From: Isohypsibius dastychi
Lineage: Eukaryota; Tardigrada; Eutardigrada; Parachela; Isohypsibiidae
Reading direction: 5' to 3'
DNA length: 64,000 bases
Assembly (NCBI GenBank): GCA_034696485.1
Contig: JAQIWT010000005.1
Span: forward strand, 31,355-95,354
The notes below the pieces were generated by a model. It was not told the origin of the DNA. It saw nothing but the letters and a program-made list of their open reading frames with translations, and ran no database searches. Positions 35,901 to 47,583 of the stretch are shown piece after piece (position 1 is the first letter of the stretch; each line of letters opens with the position of its first letter). The position numbers were made by a program, and so were the translations under genes.

Positions 35901-37693
35901 CTACGAATTCTTCATCTCATTCGGGGAATAGTTATATCTCCCAATTTCCTCCATCTCAGCCGTCTTCATTGAAGACTGATACTTCGCATCACACCAGTCG
36001 ATAAATTCCTCAACCTTCGGCATATTCATGACCAACGCAGTCTTGGTAGTGAAATGTTTATAAATGACTCCGTGGATCGCTTTCAATGCTTGTGAATCGT
36101 AATAATACATCCGCGTCAGCGGATCCAGATATCGTGCTTGCTTCCCGGTTATAATACACGTTCTATCCGGGATTGCCTTCTTCACTTCCGGTTGAGATTT
36201 TCCATCTGATTTCTTCCCAACAATCGCTGCAGTTTCGACTTCCGGCGCTGCTGCTTTCCTTGATGGTTTCTTGCCGTTAATAGCACAAGTCTTTTCTTCC
36301 AGTTCATCCAACTTCTTTTCCAATGGCACTAAATCTTCCCGTTTCTGATCCGGGAATGCTTCGTAAAATAATTCCTCCGTTCGAAATGCCAGGATGTTGT
36401 GGGTATATTTTCCGCCTGGCTTTGCGCCAATCAAAGATTCCGATTCCTCAACTGCCGATCTGAAAATAAATCAAAATATATTCAACGCTTTTCCTGCATT
36501 TTTTTGAATGTTATTCGTACAGGGAAGATGCTCCCATTTCTTCCGCTTCATCCAAGGTCGGAACAGCTGCAGTCCTCGAAATGAAACAAGTGTCAAATGG
36601 ACCTCGAACAACTTTGGTCTTCCGGCTCCGTTTCTTCTCATTCTCTTCTTCATCCCGTCGATATTTTTCTAAAGATAATCACAATTACACAAATACAAAT
36701 AATAAAATTAAAATGAAAAATATAAATAATAACAAAAAAATAATTCAAATCGGAAAATAAACCGGAAGTCGAACTCTGAAATGAAAGTCAGATAATAAAA
36801 TTACTATTAGTTACAATCAATTTACATCAAATTGCAAATTAAATGAAGTACACGGCAAACTGCGGAAGAAAAAAGAAAACAGAGACAACCTCGATTAAAA
36901 ACTTACCCAAGTCAGCAATATTTGCTTTCTCAGTTTGTTTGCTTTTTGTCAATCGTTCCCGCTGAGTTGGGATGCGATAAGTCACTTTCACTCGCGGTCC
37001 CGTTTCCTGACGACGGAGTTCACGTAGTTGCTCCAACTCCTCAGTTTCAAACCGTTTCGCCGCCGTACTATCCCGAATACTCCTTCCTGTAAAAAAAAAA
37101 AAAGGCAAAAAAAATCGGATCAAAAAACAATCAAATTTCGAGCTGTTATGGAATATTCATCTTACTGGAAGCAGAGACAGCCTGTTTGGAATCCGATTTT
37201 ACATCCAAATTATCGCCACCAGCTGTTGGGTATTCCGCATCTGTATCAGTGGAAGATGTTTCCGACTCAGAAAACGCGGATTCGTCAAAAGCTGAAGTGC
37301 TCGGTTTGGACTTTTTCGCTGGTTTTTGGGAACTTGTCGGAGGCTGTTTCCGTTTCAGAAATGGCTTTCGAACTTTCCGTCTACGTCGTCCTTCATCCTC
37401 ATCATCTCCATTATCTTCAGCCTCATCTTCAAGATCCTGATCTTCATCCTCATCGATGTCAACATCCGAACCTTCGTCGGAAATCGCGTCCAACCCAAAC
37501 TCGGCATCTTCAGCTTCCTGTCAGATGAAATGTTTTTTTAGTTGGTTCTAGATACAGTGGTTCCGATGCTGTGGAGAATTACCTCTTCAAATCCTCCGTA
37601 CAAAGTCCTGAAAGAATCCTCCTCGTGGAAATCCTTGATCAAACTCGCCATTAGAGCACCAGCATTGGCGCGACGTTCTCGTGAGGCAGCCAT
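35901..37693 (-). CDS. VPS72: VPS72/YL-1, SWR1/SRCAP H2A.Z-binding subunit
   Basis: Exons, in transcript order, 37583-37693, 37166-37517, 36907-37086, 36521-36668 and 35901-36459 join in phase to 449 residues. The N-terminus carries SFRTLYGGFEE followed by a long acidic stretch (DEGSDVDIDEDEDQDLEDE), the H2A.Z-H2B-binding layout of YL1. A basic region follows (RRRRKVRKPFLKRKQ), then the RRQETGPRVKVTYRIPTQRE helix. Near the C-terminus is the YL1_C motif (CIITGKQARYLDPLTRMYYY). YL1 loads histone H2A.Z into nucleosomes as part of the SWR1/SRCAP complex in the nucleus. An earlier in-frame ATG exists at 37777, but MAASRERRANAG fits the family start better. Confidence 0.92.
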
Positions 37694-38060
37694 CGCGAAG
37701 TGTGCTAAGATATAAGATCCAATAAGTTTGTCTGACACGGGACTTGCGAAATCTAGACGAGGAACGAGGAACGACAACAGCTCTGGAGAGAAAAACTGAA
37801 AGAATTCCCAAATTATTTAAATTTATCTGTGGCGCATGCTAGTACTTCAGCCCCCCCCCCCACATTGAGGGCCAACGGGCCAACCCATCTTCATCTGCGA
37901 TTTTGAGGGGTCATGTGAACCAAAACATCGAAATTTCTCACTCACAGTCAGTTTTCTCGATTTCGTCGGTTGGTGTTCAGCAAGATTCAGCAGTGTACCT
38001 GAAATTTTGGGAATCGTTCAGCAAGGAATTCTCTGCACATCTGGGTTTGCCTTAAGGATC
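37694..38060. promoter_or_regulatory. Divergent intergenic region VPS72 / NDUFAF8
   Basis: About 370 bp separate the two divergent start codons, so it should hold both promoters. It contains an 11-C homopolymer (about 37851-37861) next to GGCGCATGCTAGTAC. No other feature is recognised. Confidence 0.55.
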
Positions 38061-38243
38061 ATGTCTGGCGCAATGGAAAACGCTCGCAAGAAACTTCGCC
38101 AGTTTCCGGTTGCCTTCTCCAAATGCTCGGAATTCTCCGTCGTTTACGCCAGATGCGTCTCATCAACCGATAGTCTCAGAAAAGATCAATGCAAAACGGA
38201 ATTCGACGCGCTCAAAAGGTGTTTTACTCAAGCCATGAAATGA
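38061..38243 (+). CDS. NDUFAF8: NDUFAF8-like twin CX9C complex I assembly factor
   Basis: This intronless 60-residue protein starts MSGAMENARKKLRQFPVAFS. It has two CX9C motifs, CSEFSVVYARC and CKTEFDALKRC, separated by VSSTDSLRKDQ, the coiled-coil-helix pattern of intermembrane-space proteins imported by the MIA pathway. Length, the RxFP motif before the first Cys pair and the FDALKRCF ending match human NDUFAF8, the partner of NDUFAF5 in complex I assembly. An upstream in-frame ATG at 38007 would add 18 residues without family similarity. The gene is convergent with TRAPPC3, 106 bp away. Confidence 0.8.
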   Translation: MSGAMENARKKLRQFPVAFSKCSEFSVVYARCVSSTDSLRKDQCKTEFDALKRCFTQAMK

Positions 38244-38349
38244 AACGTATCTAAATGTTTTGTGTGGAATGTACAAGCTTCTTCTTCATGTTCTCAACAT
38301 AGTCGTGAAACGTTGTAAATAATTAAAAAAAGCAATGAAACAATCACTA

Positions 38350-38895
38350 TCAATCTTCGCCAACCGGAAGTGCATCTTCCAGACGTTTGTTGAAGCGAAC
38401 TCGTAATTCCGTCGCGAGATCTCCCAGGAGAAATTCTCTAGCAATTGTCACAGTCACATCAATCTGCACCATTTCACATGCTCCACGAATAGCTCCAGTT
38501 AACACACGACAATACTGAACACTCCGTAAATTATCCGGAAACTCGACGAAATCTCCAATCGGATTGGTTTGATCCCAAATCAACGAAAATTCGTTCCCAG
38601 CTGGCGACCAGTTCCCCACAGAAGGCTGCACTCCAAGATAGTATCTGAATGCCTGCTGGATACGATCTGCTGTTTGACGAAAGTCCAAACAGCGGGGAAT
38701 GTTGTGGTGAGCAAGAAAGTCTTCGACGAGACGAACTCCAATATTACTTCCCAATTTCTCGAGCTGCTTGTTGATCTCCTCTGGCCGTTCGTAGTCTTTG
38801 ACAATCTGAGCAACTAGTGAACCATAGGTTAACTTGATGAGGTCTGCATTCACTTTGCTGTTGTCCAAAATCGGCGCTTTTCCTTTCGAAGACAT
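38350..38895 (-). CDS. TRAPPC3: TRAPPC3/Bet3, TRAPP vesicle-tethering core subunit
   Basis: Intronless, 181 residues, the family length. KLTYGSLVAQIVKDYE, LEKLGSNIGVRLVEDFLA, NWSPAGNEFSLIWDQTNP and DFVEFPDNL match human TRAPPC3 almost position by position. Cys69 in NIPRCLDFRQTAD corresponds to the buried palmitoylated cysteine. The C-terminus RVRFNKRLEDALPVGED is typical. Bet3 is a core subunit of TRAPP, the Rab1 exchange factor and tether for ER-derived vesicles at the cis-Golgi. An ATG six codons upstream (38913) is possible; MSSKGKAP matches family starts better. It is divergent from COPE. Confidence 0.95.
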   Translation of the reverse strand: MSSKGKAPILDNSKVNADLIKLTYGSLVAQIVKDYERPEEINKQLEKLGSNIGVRLVEDFLAHHNIPRCLDFRQTADRIQQAFRYYLGVQPSVGNWSPAGNEFSLIWDQTNPIGDFVEFPDNLRSVQYCRVLTGAIRGACEMVQIDVTVTIAREFLLGDLATELRVRFNKRLEDALPVGED

Positions 38896-39341
38896 TTCCG
38901 CGCAAATATCCAAAAATCCAACGGAATTTCAAAGTTCGATCCACCCACGTTTCGCGGTGGCTACACAACAGCGAGACGAAGTTGATGGACTCTTTCTACC
39001 GTTTTGACATGAGAATCATCCGTTGCAACTTTCCTGGATGCTCGGCGAGATGGAAATCGATGGACGAATAATTCAGGGAGATGAAAAGTGTAGAATTCTA
39101 AAACGAACGATACTGCATGCATGGGCGTCTGGTCCGGAGGCTTTCGTGTGGCCCCAAAGTGGTGTGGCCCAATGCTGTGGCGCTTCCTACGCCTCTGTCG
39201 CCATGAAATTCCACAACAAAAAAATCCACGTTGCAGATTTTCATCTTGGATCTCTCCTTGATCTCTCCAAGTTATCGACACCTTCCTCCGATTGCATCAG
39301 TGTAATTTTGAACTTATCCTCGACAGATCCATTGAACCAAA
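38896..39341. promoter_or_regulatory. Shared upstream region of TRAPPC3 and COPE
   Basis: 446 bp between divergent start codons of two early-secretory-pathway genes. It is unusually GC-rich for the window. Long overlapping open frames on both strands have no domain and are out of frame with the genes. It is a likely bidirectional promoter. Confidence 0.6.
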
Positions 39342-41026
39342 ATGGCCAACCGCGAAGCCCCGGCCGATCCCCTCTTCGAAATGCGGAATTCGTATTATTT
39401 GGGGGAATATCAGAAATGCATCAACGATGCTCAGAAAGCCAAGGTATTTATCATTTATCATCAATAAAAAATTGATTCTGTGCAACTAAATGAGTCGTTT
39501 TGAAAGGTTACATCAGCTGAACACAAACTGGAGCGGGATTTGTTTATGTATCGCTCCTACGTGGATCTGGGAAAATATAAACTTGTTCTTGACGAACTCC
39601 GGTCAACCCAAAGTGACGACTTGAAAGCTGTTCATTTGCTGGCGGAATATATGCAGTTACGACAAACTAGCAATATTTCTGAGGAGAAAAGGTATGTTTG
39701 GGCTGTCTTGTGGATCTTCTATTATAACCGAAAGTGGGTTGAAAATTGGATATTTTTCATTGTTTTCAGATCTGCAATTGTGAAAAAGCTGGATGAGAAA
39801 CTAGCTTCCGGGAGTGTCTCCAGCAGCAATTATGTATTATTTGTTGTGGCATCTCTCATATACTGCTACGAAGAGGTTGGAAGCTATTCTGTGCTATTTA
39901 AACGATATCCGGCCAATTTAATATTTTCCAGAATTATGAAGCTGCACTTCGCGTTTTGCACCAGTCGGATCATTTGGAATGGTTAAGTGAGAATTAATAT
40001 TTGGTTTGCTGTTGAATAATTACTTTTATTTTTCAGTTTGGCACATTCCGTTTATACTTATTGTAAAATGGATCGAGGCGATTGTGGAAAGTGAGAATTT
40101 CTCGTGCTGACTTGAAAAAACTTACATAATAATTGAAAATCAACTGGATAGTTCATATTCTTGCGTTTACAGGAAAATTGTTAAGAGAATGCAGGAAATG
40201 GAGGAGGATGCCACGTTGACACAGCTGGCGGAAGCGGCTGTTAATTTGCAGCTCGTAAGTGGACATTTCGAGTTAATTCTTCTTTGCAATATTGGATCCC
40301 AAGAAACTTTAGCTTCCAAATAGATCGGAAAGTATAGTACAGTATTTTAGGAAGAATTTTCTGATGATTCTATAAAATTGAGAGATTTTTTGAGAATTTA
40401 ATTTTTTATATATTTTCCAGAATGGCGAAAATGTCCAAGAAGCATACCATATCTTCCATGATTTATCTGACAAATATTCCGCATCGACGATTGCGTTGAA
40501 CGGGATGACTGCAGCGTTGATGTGTATGGGAAGATGGGATGAAGCAGAGGGTTATTTACAAGACGCTCTGCAAAAGGTTCGCTTTTTTCCAGAATCCAAT
40601 AAAATATTATTTTTCATTGGGACTCTCTGGTAATTTTAGGATCCGAATAATCCATCCATTTTGGCAAATTTGGTTGTCTGCGGGGGACATACTGGCAAAG
40701 CTGACGACGTGGTTAGTCGATATTTGACCCAGCTTCAAGATGCGAATCCCAACCATCCTCTAACCAATCTCTTCGTTGTGAAGGTCAGTTTCCAACAAGT
40801 TTTACAGTTATTTACGAATTTGTAAAGAAATGTCGATATCTAAAATACTCTTTCAGAATAATCTGGTGTATTTTTTGCGATTTTCTGAAATGCTTGTTTT
40901 AATTAATTAATTCAGTCGATTTTCTATCATCATTGGCTTGAATTTTTTGTGTCATCCAAATTTTTTCTGCAGGAGAGAGAGTTGGATCGAATTTCGCGCC
41001 AATACGCACCGGAAGTCTCGGCTTGA
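39342..41026 (+). CDS. COPE: Coatomer epsilon subunit (COPI)
   Basis: Nine exons: 39342-39443, 39507-39691, 39770-39875, 39932-39981, 40037-40090, 40173-40254, 40421-40576, 40640-40783 and 40973-41026. They join in phase to 310 residues (human COPE is 308). Starts MANREAPADPLFEMRNSYYL. The TPR-like superhelix shows GEYQKCINDAQKAK, FMYRSYVDLGKYKLVLDE, EMEEDATLTQLAEAA and GRWDEAEGYLQDALQKDPNN. The last exon (ERELDRISRQYAPEVSA) matches the KENDFDRLVLQYAPSA family end, which fixes the otherwise obscure 54-nt terminal exon. Epsilon-COP pairs with alpha-COP in the COPI outer coat for Golgi-to-ER transport. The intron before exon 2 has an unusually purine-rich acceptor (TTTTGAAAG). Confidence 0.95.
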
Positions 41027-41610
41027 AATTTGTTTTTATATTTTTGTCACGGGCTTCTGAAACTAATTCGCTGCTGGATAAGTCATTTTTCAACAGAAGG
41101 TCAGATAGTGTTCTTGCATCATTCAGCTTGAAGCAGCACTCGTTTTGGTCCAACCTGATTCTATTCCATTTTTCAATAAATTTACTAAGAGTCAGAATTC
41201 ATGGTCTGAGTGTCCACAGGTTCGGTGCTTATTTGCGTTGATCCAAAAATTAAAAGGAGTGACTGGAATTGTTCTATTTTACAATCGAAGCGGAGCACTA
41301 CCGCTCCCCGTAGAGCGCACGGATACTTTGTCTGAAAGCGAAGCGGGTGCGAGATGACCGCTGTAAATGCATCCACTTTGCTCAATCCTCTTCATTGGTG
41401 CATGTTCTATGTTCTGGAGGAATAACTTCCAGATATTTATCAAATGGTCCATTCGCAAAGTACTTTACAGAAAACTATACCCGAACTCAATTCTACGAGC
41501 AAAACGCGTTTCTATCGAGAATTTCCGGTCCAACAGAAAAGGTAATACTGACTTCACCGGAAGTTCGAGCAGTTACATTCCAACAGATTGCGTATCATTA
41601 TAAAAACCCA
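41027..41610. other. Convergent spacer COPE / LST8
   Basis: Contains the two 3' UTRs. Minus-strand frames at 40899-41153 (overlapping the last COPE exon) and 41185-41385 look fairly protein-like but have no recognisable domain and cannot be joined by good splice sites. Nothing else is recognised. Confidence 0.5.
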
Positions 41611-42713
41611 TCAGACGGCAGAATCGGCAAAAGCCATCGCAGTGATCGCTTTCTGATGTCCATTATATTCCCTCCGAATATTCTGGTCCTTCACCGACCA
41701 TAGCCGCGCTGCCCCATCCGACGACGCGGTGATCAGATATTCGCAATCCAACGAAAACATGGCATCCCATACCCAACGCTGTCGATCATCCCGAAACACG
41801 GCCACCAAACTCAAATCGGAAGTCTTCCAAACTTTCGCCGTCCGATCAGCTGACGAAGTCACCAACAACGTCGAATCCGGACTGAATCTCACTTTCAACC
41901 CATATGAAGTATGAGCTGTACTTGGTGAACTACTCGTTGGAGTGGCTTTGAATTCCATCTGATCTTGAACCAATCCGGAAAGCGACCAAACGTGAAGAGC
42001 TCCTGAAAATATAAATACCATCGGCGTTCGAACATAATATCAAGGGGGTGAGACAGTCATCAATCAGCCAAAGGGTGCATAAGAGGGGGTTTGTTAGCTG
42101 CCAATACGCCACTGCTACAAATCAACCGGAAACTGACATGAGATCTCCTACCTCTGCTTGTTACGCATGCCAAATACACTCCATCCGGGTCGACATCAAC
42201 AGAAACTACATTCGTCCCACGATCCGGATATATCCGTTGTGTTTTATCAGCGCGGAGGTCCCAAATATAAATAGTACCGTTTTGGTCCCCGAAGATCAAA
42301 TTAGTCTGATTCGGATGCAACACCGCGCAGCTCAGTGGACAATTGACTTGGTTCAGTTTCTGGCTGGAAGTAGAATTTGCTCTCAGATCCCATATCCGGG
42401 CAGTGCCATCTTCTCCAGCGGAATACAGCCAGCGACCTTCACTTTGAAATCCAACTCCAATGACGTTTTTACTAATCCCTTCGTAGGAATGGTCGTGTTG
42501 ATTGTTGGGTGAGTTGACTTCGTAGAGTCGGATGTGCTGATATCCAGCGGCTGCTAAGAGGTCTTTGCTGGAACTCAAAGCGAGTGCGTTGACTTGGGAA
42601 TCGGGATGTTGGACGGTTCTTGAGCAGACCCCAGAATGAGCTTGCCAGAAACGGATTGTGTGATCGTATCCTCCTGTGGCCAGAATCACGCCGTTGCTTC
42701 CTGTCCCAGTCAT
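41611..42713 (-). CDS. lst-8: LST8/GbetaL WD40 subunit of TOR complexes
   Basis: Two exons, 42152-42713 and 41611-42002, join in phase 1 to 317 residues (human mLST8 is 326). It starts ILATGGYDHTIRFWQAHSGVC and carries seven WD40 repeats: TVQHPDSQVNALALS, IRLYEVNS, GRWLYSAGEDGTARIWDLRA, LIFGDQNGTIYIWDLR, ALHVWSLSG, LLVTSSADRTAKVWKTSDLS and YLITASSDGAARLWSVKD. The block HDHSYEGISKNVIGVGFQ is diagnostic of LST8. LST8 stabilises the TOR kinase domain in TORC1 and TORC2. An in-frame ATG at 42782 lies upstream, but MTGTGSNGVILATGG fits family starts. Confidence 0.96.
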
Positions 42714-43317
42714 CTCCGGTGAATCAGACCAGTATAAGTATGTTGCTTTATTGGGGAAATGGAGCGGACAGCACACAAGCAAGCAAAGGGAAGGAAGAAT
42801 CAGATCGCCGTTTATTTTAAATGATTTGTTGTGGTTTTCTTCTTTGAGTCAGTGGCGTAGGGTGGGGGTCTGACCGAGCTGAGGCCAGTTTCTCCCCCTG
42901 GTATTTCTTCGTACTGCAGGGGTCTAAATTGACGGTCAGTTCAATTTCATTTTCAGTTAAACGCGAAAAATGGAAGCGGAACAAAAAACTATAAACCAAC
43001 AACACAAAAAACAACGAAAAAATTACACGAAAAAAATATCCAAACAAACCATGAGAGAGCACCAAAAACTGAGCCGAATAACGAGAAAAAACACACGTTC
43101 AAATAGAAAAACAAGTGCACCCTCTCTGTTCATATAGAAACTAATGGAATGCAAAAAGAATGAGAGGAAAAGGAAGGAAAGAAAGCCAGAAAATATGGTT
43201 TAGCCGGATTATGTACACCGTCGAGTTTCGCGGCTTAATTTCAGCCGACTGCACTCTGATCCACCGATACTGACTTATAAAGCATGTAATCCATGCGCGA
43301 TTCCATAAAATACATGC
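42714..43317. other. Spacer between lst-8 and the TOX gene (same strand)
   Basis: About 600 bp with no recognised gene. It should hold the lst-8 promoter and the TOX 3' UTR. It contains CAGTGGCGTAG at 42850 next to G/C homopolymer runs, a motif also present at 50859. Confidence 0.5.
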
Positions 43318-46300
43318 TCATATTACAACGTTATCCCCTGATGGAGACGAAGGCTGATGATTGATCATCCAGGTGGAATACATATGGGAGTCTCTGAAAA
43401 ATCAAAACAACTTAGTCAAAAATAACAAAAAAAAATATTTTTTTTCACATAATTTCATGAGAACATAACCACTTCCGGTCTGCCGATTTCTTACTTGCAA
43501 TGTGATACAACATTGTTCCTCTCCATTTCCAAAGTATCCCAGGGTAGATAGTTGGACGACATGACTTCCGGTTCGACAATCCGTGCAAAAATTTGACCCT
43601 AAAATGAATTTTTTATTAAATATTAAATGGTGACCTTTTGGGTCTCAAAGTACCTCATTTTTCATCTCGTCTTGACCAACGCGCGTCGGAGATGAAATGG
43701 CGGTAGGTGGAGAGACATTCCGAGTTTTGATCAGGTGCTGACCCATATTTCCGGAAGAATAAATGTTGGGCCTGTTATAAACTGGACTTCTGGCTTGATA
43801 GTTGTTAGTGTGAAGATATAATGAGGGCTCCGATGGAGAGTTGATCAAAGAGGCTCGATACAATGCCAGTTGCTGAAGGTAGTCCTTCTTGGCTTCTTCC
43901 GTTCGTTTTTTGTACATCTTGAAGGAAAAAAAAACCAAAAAAAGGTGAGTTTTGAAATGAATTATTCAACCGGAAATGAATTACGGTTTTTCTGTCAGCA
44001 TCGAGGCTATCCCACATTGCGGCGACGATTTTTGAGACTTCTCCGAAACTTGCATCTGGTTTTGTTCCTTTGATTGTTGCTTGGGTGTCGCGAAAAAAGA
44101 GAGCATATGCGGAGACAGGCCTGAAAAAAACAAGAAAATTGTTTTAATAACTGTATGGTAAACTTGATAAAAAACTTTGTCTCAACTCTTTCATCTCAAT
44201 TTTTTTTACAAAACGGGAATTCGTAATAATTTTTTTTAATACTGAATAGGAACGTACTTGGTTGGCTCATTGGGGTCCTTCTTTCGTCGCCGGGGTTTCA
44301 CGCCTTTCACCTTTTTCTGCGTGACAATTTCTTTCGAAGGACGTCTTTGCAAAGCACGCTACAAAAATAAGTTAAAAATAAACTCAATCCTTCAACCGGA
44401 AGTGATATTCCAAACTCACCGGCGGCGGCTCATGGTATTCTTCCTCGCTAACCGGTGATTGCGAACTCGGTGAGTTTCCGCCGGAAGAGCTCGACTGGGT
44501 CCTGGCGTTCTGATGATAATTCATAACCGACATGGTATTCAATCCGGGAAGCGATGCAAAATTCTGATAAGTCGCAGCCGGGTCAACTTCCGGTCCAGCG
44601 TTTTTGTTGACATTTTGGGGAACGTAATAAATTTGGGAATTATTATAATCTCCCTGATTTTGATGATGAGGATGATAATAGTTGTCATTCTGATAATGAT
44701 GCTGAAAATGGTCCTGAGGAATATACATTTGGTCCTGATAATGCGGCTCGTTGGAATATTGATGTTGATGGTGATTCTGAATCGGGGGGTTATTGTAGAA
44801 TGTTTCGTAATTCTGGTGGGAAAGTGATGCGTGGCTGGTGGGTTGGTTTTGATCGTTGTTGAACATTCCGTTAGTGCTGGTCATGTTATAGTTGCTCACT
44901 TCCGAATGATGATTTGAAGAAGAGTTCATTGTCGCGGCCATTGACACCTGTGAATTGCAACAAAATCAAGCGTGCGGAAAAACATACCTTGCATTTTTTT
45001 CGGTTTTTATGAGTGACATCATTTCGCTCCGGACAATTTTCAAAAAAAACAAAATATAAAATTACCGATAAATTTCATTCTAATTTTTTTTGCTTCTCAG
45101 CGTTTTCTGTTTAAAAAGAAATTTACTCTGAAGAATCACAGAATGAAATCAATTTATTTTCTTTCGTTCAGTTTTTTTTCCAAAAAAGAATTAACTAAAA
45201 AGAGTTGTTTTCAATTAAATGAAAATCACTGATTTATATATTTTGATATATTCGATGAGTGTTTTTGAGTTTGTCATAAAAAATTCACGAGAAAAAATTC
45301 TGAACGTTATTTTCGGCTTGGATTTGTTCTGCTTACATGATCTGGGTTCGACATGATGCAAATCGCTTCATCCACAACTCTCGCCCAATCGTCATCCCCA
45401 TTCAGATTATCCTGCAAAATAGAAAAACAAAATCAGTTTCCAAGCTGGATTTCTGCGTAATGTTAAAATATGGATAATTCGTATGCAAACATTGATAATG
45501 GCTTTATCGCGGTTACCGGTATCAATGAATACAAAACATCACAAGGTGTGCCCGAATGACAAATAGAACCATATCTCAATTTTTTTCAACTTTGCTCTCA
45601 AAATGACATCTGGGTATATTTCACACTAGTTAATTTAGAACGTCATCTCATACCAAATTATGACAAATTCGTCCGTCAAGTTTTGTCGAAAAATGGAGGC
45701 TGAATTGAAGTTAACTGTTTCATTCTTCCAGCTTTCTAATAAATTTTGCTATGTAATTTATTTCAAATCTCAATCAAAAAGAAAACCAAAAGACAGCAAA
45801 TTCGAGGAACTGAAAATGACAATTGTTGTTGGTTTATTCAACAAACAAAATTCGAAGACACTGCTTTCAATCAGAGTCAAAACAATAAATTATTTTGATT
45901 GCTATTTTCACGTCAAAATCCTCACATTTTTTCAATTGGAAAATAATCAGAAACTACTTGGATTAATTAACAGCTGGAACCTAATAATTTCAATCAGTCA
46001 TAATGAGCAACAGGTTTCCTTATCTGGGATTAAACAGGTGGCTTTCGGGAGGACTGGCCCGTTTCCAAACCAACTGCAAATTATCAATAAACGACCAGTT
46101 GTTACGGCTGATTAGACATCACCGGCTGATCCTTCCGATTTTACTAAATATTGCTCATATTCCTTGAGAATATTCTAACTAATTTTGAGAATGTACTTAG
46201 CGAAATTTTACGATGACGCCTTCTATTGTTCCACTCTGAATCGCATTGAATGAGAAAATAAGTCCCCCCTTACATGTCCTCAGGTGAGACGGACCAATTA

Positions 46301-47583
46301 GCCCAATTGGCTCATTCAACTTTAAATGGTCTGAACACTGAGAATTAAGAGAACAATGACCTCAACCAAATTTACTGTGCAAGTTCATTTACGTTCATGA
46401 ACGAAAATGATTAAATAATCTGCAGATAATTTTTAAATATCGTTGAAATCACAAATTTCCAACAAAAAAAGGGTTAGTAATAATTCAATTTTTTCCGATA
46501 TTTTTATGAGAAATTATGAGAACATAACTAACAGAACCAAAAAAATAAAGGGTCAACTGAAAAGAATTTTAGAGAAATTGCCTTGCAGCCATCAACTCTG
46601 AATAAAACAGGTTTTCAAAGTAGAATTTTCGTCATATTTTAGAAGTTGATCACGAGGGAAAGAATGAAAAAAAGAGAAGAGTACAACGTCCTCTGGTGGT
46701 TCCACGCGAGTTGATTCTTAATTTTCGGCCCGCGGCGCGGCCAAGTTCATCGTTCTCTTCACAGTTCAACAGCCATTTTTGTTTCTCCAAATTATAACCA
46801 TTTTGTTTCTATTCTATCGAAAAAGAAAACAAGAACGGAAAGTGAATCGCACAACACGGAAGTTGTTTATGTCAAACTACCCAAAAGTACGACGCAAAAT
46901 ATATAAAAATGAGGTCAAAATAGGCTTACATTAAAACACAAATTGCGCACCGACAAAAAACCGGAAACTTCCAAAAACAAACGAAATATGAAATCAGAAA
47001 AAAATTCTTCCTAAAATTTCGAACTTCTTATATCTGTCAAAAATTTAATAAAAAGATTGGCGACTTCATTCTGCCGAAAAAAACCGGTTTTCCGGTCATG
47101 ACCTTTCGGGAAGTCCCCAGGCTATTTTAACAGTTCAAGCTGCTAATCTGGGTTGAAATCATAAATTGCAAAATAACAGCGTGTGACCGGACACAACGTT
47201 GCTTACTAATGCTCTTCTTCATCTTCATCGTCACGACGGCTGACCTGACCGGAAATGCGATTACTAAAGCAAAGCAGAGAAGGTCCTTCCTCATAATCGC
47301 TCTTAGCCAAGAGAGAGAGAACCTTCTTTCACGGAGGAAACAAGAAGAAAAAAACCTGTTGCTCGACGGACCGAGTAATGAACTCTTAGGTCAATCAACT
47401 TGAGAAACTGTAATGAAACCCTACTTTCCAATGAACGAGAAGAGGTTCCTGACTTTTGAGAACTCTTACCTTGCTCAAATACTGGTCCACCATTGTCGAT
47501 ACTTCATTGTCCGAGGGCATTTCAAATCCAAATGCTACGTGATTCTGGTATTCCAGCTTCCCTCCCAGATTCTCAGAATCCAT
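43318..47583 (-). CDS. TOX-family HMG-box protein
   Basis: Exons in transcript order: 47470-47583, 45337-45411, 44420-44947, 44258-44358, 43985-44120, 43654-43917, 43495-43598 and 43318-43393; in phase, 465 residues. The N-terminus is [20 protein letters not shown], then [16 protein letters not shown], then a His/Asn/Gln-rich region. A basic linker ([16 protein letters not shown]) leads into the HMG box: [56 protein letters not shown]. This box and the preceding linker are diagnostic of TOX/TOX3/TOX4, nuclear structure-dependent DNA-binding regulators. The first two exons are inferred from phase and splice sites only. The last two exons are also readable in a second, Cys-rich frame if exon 6 ends at G|GTCAAG, so the C-terminus is uncertain. 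The start could be 47595. Confidence 0.85.
45412..47469 (-). other. Large first intron of the TOX gene
   Basis: 2.06 kb, AT-rich except for a GC-rich patch near 46730-46745 (GGCCCGCGGCGCGGCC). A 151-codon plus-strand frame at 45660-46115 has no recognisable domain and its codons follow base composition. I treat it as chance. Confidence 0.55.

Noticed and set aside
39023-39475. 150-codon plus-strand frame before COPE
   Set aside because: It runs through COPE exon 1 in another frame and lacks any domain.
40899-41385. Minus-strand frames of 84 and 66 codons downstream of COPE
   Set aside because: They look somewhat protein-like, but the first overlaps the secure last COPE exon and the two cannot be joined by convincing splice sites.
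45660-46115. 151-codon plus-strand frame in the TOX intron
   Set aside because: No recognisable domain, AT-driven codons, opposite to the host gene; kept only as an unlikely nested gene.
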